A DNA stretch of 64,000 nucleotides, taken from positions 6,702,501 to 6,766,500 of the forward strand of contig NC_092561.1 in the NCBI RefSeq assembly GCF_037975245.1, given 5' to 3'. The DNA is from Apostichopus japonicus. Taxonomy: Eukaryota > Echinodermata > Holothuroidea > Aspidochirotida > Stichopodidae. Numbering within the stretch: the first letter of the stretch is position 1; each line of letters starts with the position of its first letter. Both the position numbers and the translations under genes were made by a program. This document shows positions 1 to 12,300 of this stretch, piece by piece. Under the pieces are notes generated by a model. It saw only the letters and a list, made by a program, of their open reading frames with translations, did no database searches and was not told where the DNA came from.

Positions 1-959
1 GGGGGGAGGGGGGAAGGGGGTTGGGGCAAGATCCAAAACTTTATAATGAACATTAGTGCGAAATCTTACTGATTATTTTCATCGACACTAAACATGCTTG
101 TATCCATTAGTTACATAGCAACAGGTATCTTTATGCCCTGCCCTGTGTTAGGGGAATATTATTTTGGAATTTTGATATTTATTTTATCTGTATTAACAAA
201 CAAAGGACACTTCAGCATGGACATCAGAGACACCGTAGGTTTTCAAACATTTTGCAGAAGTAACTGAAGAAGAACATGGCAATTAATACTTCATCAGAAT
301 TGAGTCCAACTTTGTGGATTGCAAAATCACTAATCTTCTGCATAACCCTTCTTTTACATGACATTTCTGTTTGTAAGATATAGGAATTCTGTGGCTAGTA
401 CATAAGTATTTAAGCAATGAATCTATTTAATATATATTCTCTTTTTTTTGGAGGGAGGGGGGTGGGATGGGGTGTTCGGATGAGAGAGGGAGAAGGGAAG
501 ATTTGTGGAATTAAGACTACAAAAGACATGTTTTTTATTTTTGCTTATCAGGGAGTGTGTCGTCCTGTGTACTTGGCTGGACACATTTGCAAATGTGTGT
601 GCCTTATTTTTAGATGTAATGGAATTAGCTCTAAATATTTCTTGATATGGAAGCATTCCATGGCATTGAGTTACTCTTTTAAGTTTATCATCCCTGCATG
701 TATTTTATTTTGTCAGACTGAAGCTAAAGAAAATACTTCCATCTAACACTAAAATGTTTATACTACGCATTTCTTTTGATTAGATTAATAGTGAAACCAA
801 ATTTGACAGTAATTATGTGTTACTGTTATAAAGAAGAAAAAAACTAGCATTTTCATGTTTCCATTTTGCAAAATTGGCTCTTTTTAAAACGAACTCCAAA
901 CAAAAAGGTACTATTTTTTTAGTTTCTCTCACGGCAGAACACAGCAACTAACTACCGAC

Positions 960-996
960 CAATCGATCCATCCATCAATCAATCGATCAATCAAGC
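960..996. repeat. ATCA/ATCG tetranucleotide microsatellite
   Basis: About nine imperfect units of ATCA, ATCC and ATCG in a row. Confidence 0.8.
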
Positions 997-3900
997 AAGG
1001 AATTTCACGCACCAAAACACAGTTTTGTTGAGAAAATGTATTTCAGTATTAAAGAAAGACACTTGAGGAAAACATATCTTTTCTTGCTCTTAAGAAAGGA
1101 AGGCATTGCAAAAACAAATAAAAAGGAAAGGAATAAAAACAAGGAAAACAATAGGTGTTCTACTACAGAGAAAAGGGGTAAATGAAAGACAACAGAACAA
1201 AGGCTGTTTGGTATTAAGAGTTGACTGCATTCTTCACAATTGTTGCATTGAGGTAGAGTGAGACCACTACACGACCTGTTAGCACAAAAAGGGTCGTTGT
1301 CACGACAAAACAAGTATTTGCATACGGAAAAGAATGGGATAGTACCTTTTCTTCACGAGCTGCTTTGGTATTAAAAGCCTGTAAAATTGAGGGAGGTATA
1401 GGTACAGAGTTGAAGGTATATAGACAACGATAGACCATAAAACATGTTGGTCGAGAGGTATCCTAGGAAACAGACTTAAGACAAAACCTATATCATATGT
1501 AAAATTTATTCAGATTATTAAGACAATTAGAGATCTCTCTTTCTCATCCTTGCTGCGTCGTTCCCGCAAATTCTCTGTCAATTTTTGGGGGGGAAACCGT
1601 TGTGAAGTTCCTTTCTGTACATCACACCGGTATTGGAACCTGTGACGTATTCAAATAGGGTATTCTTCTGTTTGTGTGCATGAATATACTTCCTCGGGTA
1701 TCGGTGGAGTCGCTATTATGGACTAAAGCGATATACCCTCTCAGAGAAAATTTATCAGATGATTGTTGCCAGGTAGCAAACTTGACCAACACTTCAAATT
1801 ATTCGGTTTAAGCTACCAATTAAAATTACATTTCATGAGATTCTTGCAACTTGGTGTAAGAGGAGAGAACTGCTTTTGAACTAAAGAATTTGAGACGAGG
1901 AACGATATTTATTCGTCCAGTCCATTCATCCTATTGTTACTAAGAATGAGTGAGTGTTTCTCCACTGGAGTGCTACAGTATATTGACAACAACCAGAGAA
2001 CAACTATCCCATTTTAGCTGTATCTATGCCACATTCCATTCTAATTATCATAATTCATGCAACACTGTGCAATGCGCCACCTTTTCTTCCATTTGGTACG
2101 TTGTCTGCTGTTTAAACGAGGACCACAGTGAAATTGTGACCTTTTCTTACTGGTGTCCAAACACTGATCCACACACTGAATATGCATAGCCAGTAGAGTG
2201 GAACGTTCATATACAGAACATATGGGAAGGGTTCTTTGTTACAAAGATATATTTGATAGAAATGAGATAAATATTAAAGCAAGTTTATGGAAACTATAAC
2301 TAATATGCATAATATGTTACTTTTATACTTTTTTCCATATAATTCATAACATAAATGGGTATAAGCAAGTTTACATTTGGTATTACATATAATAGGTATA
2401 AAGTTATATTTCAGAAATTGGACTTGTAAAACTCATCAAAATATACAAAACAACTTAAACAAGACACCAGAAAATATATATACAAAATTGTTTAAGTCTC
2501 TTCTGACAAAATAAAAACAGTCATGCTCAGATGGATGTTTCAAATTTAAATTATATAAGTAAAAATGTTGGTTGAAAACAAAAGGTGCTTTGTGCTTGAG
2601 ATCGAAAGCAAAATTGGGGAGGTAGTACGTGTGCAGAATAATTAACAAAACAATTAAATTAAGTAAATTATTGTAAATATAGCTCACATCAGAAACATTA
2701 TCATGAGCATTGTGGCATCAAGGTGATAACATCAAATGTTTTGTTTTTTTTTTGGCAAAAATCAGTTCATTTTACTGTGTAAATTATGTTTTTTATTTCC
2801 TTTTATAGAGTTCAAAGTAAGCAAGCTCACATAACAACAAAAAGCTGCAAACATAAGAACAAAATAACCTTGCATGATGTTCACAAAATCTCTCCTATTT
2901 AGCAATATTCAAAGGAATATTTTTAAATAGGTTTCACAAATATTCAAAATATTGAAATCTTGTGTTTAAATCATTTTTTATGAAAACTCATCTTGGTTTG
3001 TGGCACTTCCATAATGGTTGGAGGCCAAAAAAGGGGAGAAGGGAAAGAGGGGGTGTGGTCCTATACTGAATACAAAATTGGTGTGTAAGGCTTGTAACGA
3101 TATTGATACAAAACTATTTGTTAGGATAAATTCAGGCTAGTAAGAAATTCAATGCGAAACTATGTTTTAGGCTCATTGGTTAATATTACACATGAACCGG
3201 ATGCATATCTAGCATGCATATTCATCAATATTTAATATGCATGCATATTAATCACCATTTCATGATACGAAAATTTTAAATTGATAATAATCTCCAATAA
3301 ACTATGAAACAAAAAAAAACAATACAAGAAAACGATACTAAGTCCTATTGGTGAACAAAATCGCATAAAAACTGGCAAAAATGATTCACAAGAACATGCT
3401 TTAAATTAGTCGTGGCTTCGGAATCGTAGTGGCGATGAAGGGGAGGAGTCTTGCAAGTTGTCTCTGGTGTCTCATTATGTGCCGGATGGATGCTTTCATC
3501 TTTTCATTGACTACACGAAAAATATTCTCTTATTTCGTTATTCAATAACCTTTGGTTTAGCTCAAATTTTATTCCCATAATTTCTATAAATATTATTTGA
3601 TCTGTTTTGAAACTATTCTGATTTTATCGTTTCACACCATCCAGCAATCAGTTGGTGACGTCCAATACCCTGTTAACTATTTCTCTGTTGCAGGTGCACG
3701 AGTCAGGAACCATGAAGCCCTTACAAGCTGGGTAATTGAGGACCATTGTCTCAATTGACAGGGATTTAGATATTGATACTGTTCTTCGGGGCTGATCATG
3801 AGGATTATCCCCCAGTCCAAGATGGGTAACTTACAGTGCAGACAACCAAAAAGTTTTTCTAAGTTTTGCCGATGGGAGAATAAGTTGGACATCCAAATTT

Positions 3901-4140
3901 TCTCTTTTGAGGATATAAACAAAATGTCAAGATGGTCCAAAGGAAAACTACCAAAATGTTCTAAACATAGTACCTGATTTTTAATAGTTAAGCTAGTTAT
4001 AAGGACAACTTTCATTAATATAACATCAAACAACAGTCATTCCTATCACCAACTTTTCATCCCATATTTTGCGTTTAGTATTAGTTTTCGACAAACCTAT
4101 AACCATGAGAATTTGAAGGTAAATACCTTTTTTTAAATTT

Positions 4141-4181
4141 TATGTATATATGTATGTATGTATGTAAAAAAAAAAAAAAAA
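4141..4181. repeat. TATG microsatellite followed by poly-A
   Basis: Several TATG units end in an A-run of about 16. A similar TATG tail ends the SINEs at 19.3 kb and 31.0 kb, so this may be the tail of a degraded SINE; no tRNA-like head was found beside it. Confidence 0.7.
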
Positions 4182-6163
4182 TCCTTTCAAAGGTTTTTTT
4201 TTCGCTAAGAAGCCCCACAAAAAATGATTATGTCTAATATATATGGTTTGAACATTTAAATGCACTTTCTCCATGTATTGATTGTACTCTGTCCAAACAC
4301 TGGTACTCTGAAGCATGCTATTTGGAACGGATGGTCATAAATATCAGTTCGTCAAAACTTAAAACATATCCAGCTCCATTTTCACGGTCCTAAGTCTTTC
4401 CATAAACATGAAGTTAGGAACCATGCATGCATGGGGTGGGGGGGGGGGGGACGAACACGTCATAAAGTAACAGAAAAACCGAAAAAGAAAAGTGAAATGA
4501 AAGGTGTTCTCTACCTTACTCAGCCGCTAACGAAACGTTGGAGGGTATGAGAAGTTGTCGGAAATGCATGAGTTAGAGAGATATGTGGAACATGGCCAAA
4601 AAAATCAATTAATTCATAATATTAATTAAAAATAAACAAATAATAAATATCATACAAAAATAACTTTTCTTTTGCACTGTTAGTAGATACCATTAAAAAA
4701 ACAAAATTTATGGGGAAAAAATGGTAAAATAACAGTAAAAATAATATAGAAAACGACGAATGGAGGAACTATCTGCTTCATAATTTCCTCCTATTCAATT
4801 TTTTTTTTTTTTCCCCCATTTCAGTTGCAGTGTTTTCAATTCAGAATGGAATGTTTGTAAGTGATGGAAGCCGGCGCAATAATTTTCAAATTCTTCTAAA
4901 ATTCTTATTAAACAATCAAATTCCCAAGACTAGAAGTAAAACAGCACCTTTTTTTTGGGCAATATGTATATTATCAGCCTCTACAGAAGAAAACAAAGGA
5001 AGAAAAATCTTGCAATATTATGGAAAGTGGAGACCGTACAGATCTTTCAAAAAATCCCTACAATCTACTAAAGTACTTGTTTTTCTAGTGAATGTGTTGA
5101 TAAGGACACTATCAACAAAAACAACACTTGTTTAAGGAAAACAATTTGTCATAATGACTTGTTTATCAAAGCAATATTATAACAGAGGATTTGAATTTTG
5201 TTGGAAGAATTTTGTACTTTTTATCTCAAGGATGTCATTCACACTGCGTCCCTTCGTATCAATCTATCCTCTCTCTTTCTGCTCACCAAGAACGGTATAT
5301 TAAAACTGTTCATTACTACATAGCCATAACATCAAATAACTTCAGCCCAGATTTTCGTATATGCAAATTAGGCTAGACCTAGGTACACCTAAATCCATTG
5401 TCAGCCTAGACTAGCATAAATATTTGTTTCCAAAATATTACTCTTTTCTGGTTTTGGCTTAAATTTGTTTCTCAGGTTCTAAACATATGTTCCTGCAGTT
5501 ATGTAACCAACTGACAAATGATATTTTATGCTATGTACTTAAAGCAGACCTTTGAGTACTTTTCGGCAATCCCTCCACCCCCATTTCTAAGCTATTGACC
5601 AAAAAAAATTATCACCTTTATTTAAAATAATGAAGCAAAATTTGCAAATGTCATCTTTGACCTGAGATTGATACAAATATTACAAAATGTTTGGGTGTCA
5701 AAATCTTGAGGAATGAATGGAGTCACTTAGTACTTAACCCTTCCTTAATCTGGTGAAAAGATCTCAGGATATCGTAGTCTGAAATTAAATTAAATCTTAT
5801 TTTTGATCAATACCCTATCATTTTGATAAAATTGCCAATCTAACGAACAAACAGCTGCCTTAATACATGGAGGGATAACTTCAAATAACTAAAATAATTA
5901 TTTCAAAATAATGTCTCTTGTTGCTCTTACACCTGTCAACAGCACAGAGTAATGTGGCAAAAATATTGCTATTGGGTTTTTTGGGGCTTCTAAATTCCCT
6001 GATCAAATTTAATCAGCTGGCAAAATCTCCAATTTCTGACTAAAAAATCCAAAACTTTCTTTGTTTTTGAATGACTTAGATATTTGTGCTACCTATTTCT
6101 TTTCCACAATGCAAATGGATGAATATTTATCGAGCAACAAATACAAAAATAATTTGACTAATT

Positions 6164-6396
6164 TCACTCCTCGCACATGAGGAAGTTATGATTCCCATCG
6201 ACTTCTGCGTCGACGAGGTCGTGACCTCTCACCTTAAACTTCTTGCCCCACATTCTTCGACCTTTGCCCTTTCTCTGTTTGAGTTCACCCTCCTCCTCTG
6301 CCTGTTGGAAGGCAGCATCTTCCTCATCTTCGTCTGAGCTGGATTCGTCCAGGTCAAATGTGGCCGTTAGGTCCGGGTCCACCGTAAGCTTGCGGA
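6164..6396 (-). CDS. MICAL: MICAL last exon seen in this window (terminal exon or exon with internal donor)
   Basis: Acceptor CTGTATAG at 6397 upward, entering in phase 1. Codes for residues 1648-1724: [20 protein letters not shown], an acidic run, then basic [14 protein letters not shown]. Two ends are possible. (a) Read on to TGA at 6164-6166; the last 70 bp keep coding-like composition, and minus-strand AATAAA (5622-5617) could serve as polyadenylation signal. (b) Splice at AAG|GTGAGA after position 6233, a good phase-0 donor, towards a bMERB-coding exon outside the window. In vertebrate MICAL3 a similar acidic/basic segment lies just before the bMERB domain. Both isoforms may exist. Confidence 0.82.
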
Positions 6397-9300
6397 CTAT
6401 ACAGCAAAAGAGAGTCGATCAAGTACATGTGGCACTGTGGTGTAATTTGCAAGTATTTGCACTGGCCCCAAAATTGTAACCTGCTTAACTCATTAGGGGG
6501 GATTATTAATACTTTCTAACTTGTCATTTACAGGTTTTCTCATTACCGATAGTGTTTTCAAAGTCAGTATCAGTAAAATATTTGATTTTTTTATCTTTCT
6601 TTTTCATTTTCATTTTTGAATTGAAAAGAGCAAAGAAGTTTGTTGGCAACATAAATTACTTTTTCACTTTTTCCGAGTGGAGTTTATAATTTCCCAGTCA
6701 GTTTTCTGTTGTTTATTTTTAACTTTTACAAATTTCTCTTCCTTTTTCATTGGCAGTCAATCTTGCTCAAAAGCTTTGCTTTTGTATTCTTCAAGCAATC
6801 CCTTCATGTATATCAAAATTAATTTTGCAACTATAACTCCTGTAAAAGTTTCCTTCCAGTAATTTGGAAAGACCACGCAAAAATCTGTTTCCAACAGCCC
6901 CAAAACCACCACTTGGTCCGATAGGTAATATCAGTAATTTTTTGCGATCACGATACCACAATCGACCCAAATTTCAATAATACTTTCACATTCTTTGATC
7001 GTCTCGTAAGTTTTACTCCATATCATGCAAAAAAAAGGCATCTGGCAGTTTGCCTTTCTCTTTATGAATCAATTTCAAATCAGGAAAAAAAACGGGCAAT
7101 TTCAAAGTATCCAAAGGTAATTTTCAAGTGAGATTGCAACTTACTCATTCGAGGGAGTTGCTTCTCCGTGCCGTCGCTGTTTCCTTTGATGAGTTCGTCG
7201 ATGTCCGGGACCTTTGACCTCCTCTTCTCTCTATCCTCCCTGGGCGTAGTACTTTTCTCTTCCTCCCTGTCCCCCACCTCTCCATCCAGGACAGCGTAAT
7301 CGTTCACTCTATTCCTCTGCTTGCTCGTCTTCCTGTTCTTCTTCTTCTTGTTGCTCTTTTTCTTTTCGGACCCGGCGACCTCTCCACTCTGCAGGTTCGG
7401 ACTTTCCTCGCCGTCCATGACCGAGTAACCTTTACTCTTCCGGACTCCTTTGCGGTTTTTCTTGTCCCTCCGGATGAGACTGATTCGAGACTTCTTCTCC
7501 TTCGAATGCGACTCCGACTTTGGAATGCCGTTCTCGTACTGGAATGTGGGAACCTCGCTGCTGGCCGAATGCCAGGCCTGGTCGCTGCCGTCGGGCGAGA
7601 AACAACCCTCGCTCAAGTTAGTACTGGCGTCGTGGAAGACCGGATCGGTACTCGATTCACTGAGAGGGGAGAGATACACCCCTGGTTTACCTACTAGACC
7701 ACCCACTACCTCCCCTTCAAAGTTCTTCGGAATACCCTCTGCAGTATCCTCTGCTTCTTTGTCCGAGACTCTCCTAGGAGGCATTCCGTCAGTCAGTTCT
7801 CTCAGTTGATCCGTTCGAACCCTTGACGAAGGGACCTCTCGATCCTTCTGCAACGACGTTAGAGTATCGGCCTTCACAGAAGACGGCTGCAGGGTTTGAG
7901 AAGGAGCTATAAACTCGATTGGGGAGTCTGGGCGAACCTTGACAGGAGAAACATTGGGAGCATTGTTTGTGTTTTGATTCTGAAGCGGCGATGTCGCTTC
8001 TTCCATGCCAGGAATTTTACTGAAAGAAGATGAAAAATTGTTTCCCGCCGCGAGCATAGGAGAACGAACTCCTCGATTCTTCCTGGAGTAGCAGCTCTCG
8101 TAAGGTTTCTTCACCGGAAGCCCCCCGACCACCGGTGGCTCTTTCGATGTAAAATCAGCCCCACTCTGAGGTCTGGGAGAGGGTTTCGGGGAAGGACCCC
8201 TTGGCACCACCGGTTGGGGCAACTTTCTTCGGGGGGAGGGTAACGGGGAAGGACTTCTCGGAGACGGAACTGGAGGAGACTGGGGCGCCTCCTCAATGGC
8301 ATCGTCTGGGGAAAACACGTCCGTGCTGGATTCGAATGCATTGCCACCATCTTCGGGCTCTAAATTTATCCCCAGTCGGGGTGGTGGACTGGGTTCTTCC
8401 GAGAGATTCTCTGCCCTTCTCGGTAGCGATAATTGCTTTGTGGGGGAAGAGGAATCGCGTCCATCGGACAGGGCATGCACGGACGATTTTGGAGAGGGGA
8501 CGTCCGAGACGGAACCCTCGGGGGTGGATATCGTGAAACTTGAGTTGTTCGAGAGCTTGGAGTCTGTTCTGACTCTGTCCTTGGGGATTTCGATCTCTAA
8601 TGTCTTGTCTTCTCCGGTTCCGCCGTCCCTACTCGACGGAGGAGACCTAGTTCCTCTTTTATCGCTTTCGACGTCGGCGGCATCGTCCTCCATCACCCCT
8701 CGGCCGTTCCTCTCGGCCTCCGAACTCGTCTGTCTCTTCATGTACGGGAGATCGTCTTCGAAGCTGGCGTAGTTCTGGGCCATTCTGCTCCGCCAGTGTT
8801 TGTTCTCTTCCTTCCTGGGGGTGGTGATGTTCCTCTCCAGAGTCGAGAGACCAAAGTTGCTATCGACGGAGATCTTCCTCAGGGCCGGTTTATCCCCTTC
8901 TTCCTCCTTCAGGGTCACCGCCGCAGTCGCGGGCTGGACCGGCTGGGGGGAGATGTCGTTCAACCACGCCATCTTCCGGTCTCCCATGCGGCTGATCCGG
9001 TCGTTGTGGTACGACACCTGTTTGCTCTCTCCCGTTTCTTCTTCTTCTTCATCCTCTTCCTCGCTCTCGTATTCGTCCGAATCGTAGCTCTCGTCCTCAT
9101 CTGGGATGAATGAGAAATGCTATCTCATCACAACACCATTAAAACTAAAACATTTTTCAGGGATGAGCGTGGGGTAATAAAAAACTCAAAACTTTGCAAA
9201 AAATGTGGTAAAGGCTCCAGTTTGCGTATGCTACAGTGTGTTAGGATAATAGTTTTTGTCCCCGAGGTAGAAAAGAAATCACAGATATTCCCCAAATTTG

Positions 9301-12300
9301 CGAAAAAAGCTCATGCCTGATTTATATTAAACATGAAATATTAAACGAGCTCAAACAAACTTTCATCCAGTCAGCTTCTACTTCCAAAAAGAAAAAAGTT
9401 CACACCCAAAGAGGTGTGATATGATATATCGAAAAATAATCTGACTTGTCTAGTTTTAGCACCTTACCTAGATTATCTTAGAATTAAAACCTATTACAGC
9501 ATCCCTTCTTTTCAGTTTAATTTACCTTTTTTTCGGTGGGGGGGGGCAGGGATGGGGGGAGTATGTACCACGACTGTAAAGTGACCATTGTAATGAGCAT
9601 GTTGGACCAAATGCATGGGAGAGTTGGGGGAGGGGTGCAGAGAGGTAATATTACAAACATTGCTATCATAAATACTGCATTGATATCTGTAATTAACATA
9701 AAGCGACAATAGGGACCAATGTAAGATAGCTCTGTTTAGTTAGTGAATAACATTCCAAGGCTTTCAGAGTCAAAATTTTGACTTATGAGGCCAACAAAAA
9801 TTCAACATTTTGAGATTTGGGGACACTAATTTTTTGTTCCCCTATATCCCTATAAAGCTTATTTTTTTTGTTTACCTATGTCCCTATAAAGCCACCGTAG
9901 ATACACATTCTCTACTGAATGAAAGAAACAGGGCCACACAAAATGACCAAGGGCCCATTTACAAACACAAAGCATCTACCTAAATATTAAGAGGAAGGAA
10001 GGAAGGGGGAGGAGGAGGAGGAATTTGCATCATCAGGTCCTTAAAAATAGACACATATTTATCCCAGTTTCTACTTGCAAATTAATTATCAATGATTTAT
10101 GAAGTTGTACACATAAAGCAGCCAGAGATTTCCATTAAGGGAAATAACGTCACTGGGGAATATTTTACCTGACTCCATCTCTTCGTCGGTCATCTCTTCT
10201 CCTTCTTCATTCAAGGTCAAACGCCTCTGAACTAGTCGAGCAACCTGCTGCCTCTCTTCCTCGTTGAATTCTTCGCTGTCTGTGGACCTACGTGAGAAAC
10301 ATGCTAGAGATTTTGATGTGCATTCGAATGTGACAGGTTTACAAATCGAAACCCTACATGCCCCCCCCCCCAAAAAAAAGCACCGCCGCAGGCTTGTTGC
10401 CATGGTATCAGCATGTCTCATTTTATACCTCAGAGAAAACTCCAGCTTACTTTTATTAGAAAGATCCCCCATATTGACCAAAACAAAATCTCAATGTTAC
10501 TGGGATGAGCCTGGGGTAAAAAAAAAAAAAAAAGTTTTTTTGCAAAAATTGCAGTATAGGCTCCAGTTTGCATATGCTACAGTGTGTTAGGATAATAGTT
10601 ATTGTCCCTTGGTAGAAAAGAAATCACAGGTATTCCACGAATTCGCGGAAAAAGCTGTTGTTACAACTCATTCAACAGAAATTCTTTGCGATAAATGATT
10701 CAAGAACGTGACAAGTATTATGGTTCAGGGCATTCACACAAAAAAAAGCACAGATCCAGTCACGTGAAAGTATAGCCTGTAAAAGATGTGAAGATCTTGG
10801 CAAGAAAAACTTGTAAAGTGATGGAGCGAGCTTCCACTCATCTCAATTCTACCAGAAAAATGAGAAATATTTGAGATGATATTTTGCTTACTCATCCTCT
10901 TCCTCCTCATACTCTTCTTCTTCATCTTCGCCGTCGCCTCCAAAATTGTACTTGGCTTGTTCTTCCTCCGTAAGCCGATGGATCTCGTCTTGCATGTTCT
11001 GGAGAACTATAAAAAAAGTGTAAATATATATAAATATATACATAATAAATAAATAAATACTTCATTTGTATCAAAGTATCAAAGAGCTTCACAAAAAAAA
11101 ACAGGAAGTTAAAAGATTCACTCCATTATAATTATACTGGTGCTGTGGCCGAGTGGATAAAGGCGGTGGCAATTTGAAGCAATGAGGCTTAGCAATTGGG
11201 AGGTTCCGGGTTTCGATACCCATTCGGGTCAAATTAAGGTGGGTTTTTCATCCAAGAGCAATGTACCATTTTTCCCATCTGAAATGACTTTCTAAATTGA
11301 AAAGATTCCAAATTTGAGTTAAAATGTTGAACTGGAAGCCACCTGATGTTTAAGTTGTCCAGAAGCCCTTGCGGGTGACAAAGTCAGTGTTATTAAATTG
11401 CTACTTCCTGTTTTGTCTCGTCGTATCTTACCTATTCTTTCCGGGGTGGCCTTGTACCTCTTGTTCATGGGTACCGACAGATTATCCCCGCCGGACGGAG
11501 AGACGGGTGGGGGTGACCTGGGGGTGCTGATTGGTGTCAGGAGGTCCTCTGGAATGGTATGGATGACTTTCCTCTCTTCTTCTCGTTTCCTCTCCTCTTC
11601 CTCTCTCTGCCTCTCTTCTTCGGCTTTCTTCCGTTTCTCGTTCTCTTCTTTCCTCTGGGTCTCGGAGAAGTGCAGCCGACAGTAAAACTTGCCTGAGATT
11701 GCAGAGTAAAAACGGCACCGGTTGTTAAAACTTCAAATTTCAAAGTACAGGTTTGCTTTCATGCAAAAGATTAAAAAGGTCATCAGAAAACAGTGACAGT
11801 TTTACTGTCACCCTCAAATTACTTTCCCCAACCCTCAAATTACTTTTCCCCAACCCTCAAACTACTTTCCTCACCCGCAAATTACTTTCTCCCCACCCTC
11901 AAATTACTTTCCCCCACCCTTAAATTACTTTCCCCTACCCTCAAATTACTTTCCCCTACCCTCAAATTACTTTCCCCTACCCTCAAATTACTTTCCCCCT
12001 ACCCTCAAATTACTTTCCCCCTACCCTCAAATTACTTTCCCCCTACCCTCAAATTACTTCCCCCCACCCTAAAATTACTTTCCCCCACCCTAAAATTACT
12101 TTCCCCCACCTCAAATTACTTTCCCCACTCACATATTACTTTCTCCCACACTCAAATTATTTGCCCACCCTCAAAATACTTTCCCCAACCCTCAAATTAC
12201 TTTTCTCCACCCTCAAATTACATTGCCCCACCCTCAAATTCCTTTCCCCCTCAAATAACTCTCCCTCACCTCAAATTACTTTCCCTGACCCTCAAATTAC

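Larger units (their letters stand above)
1..6163. other. AT-rich region without a supportable gene (MICAL 3' flank, 3' UTR or long intron)
   Basis: No exon with domain similarity and proper splice borders was found on either strand. Short reading frames are isolated and low in complexity. The stretch holds G-rich runs at 1-20, 437-470 and 4433-4450, an ATCA/ATCG simple repeat at 960-996, and a TATG plus poly-A simple repeat at 4141-4181. A minus-strand AATAAA lies at 5617-5622. Confidence 0.6.

Noticed and set aside
1214-1438. Minus-strand AFNTKAAREEK segment between TTTTACAG and GTACTA, considered as a further MICAL exon
   Set aside because: Only about 11 codons, with no bMERB similarity and a poor donor. 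Chance is more likely.
3677-4033. Minus-strand frame of 118 codons
   Set aside because: No recognisable domain, AT-rich composition like the surroundings and no good splice borders.
7450-9113. Several antisense (plus-strand) frames of 60-160 codons
   Set aside because: They are shadows of the GC-rich MICAL large exon on the other strand.
11141-11222. tRNA-like sequence with box A and B
   Set aside because: The cloverleaf is not intact and the body continues into a repeated SINE. Not a functional tRNA gene. The same applies at 14021, 31262, 53776 and 57600.
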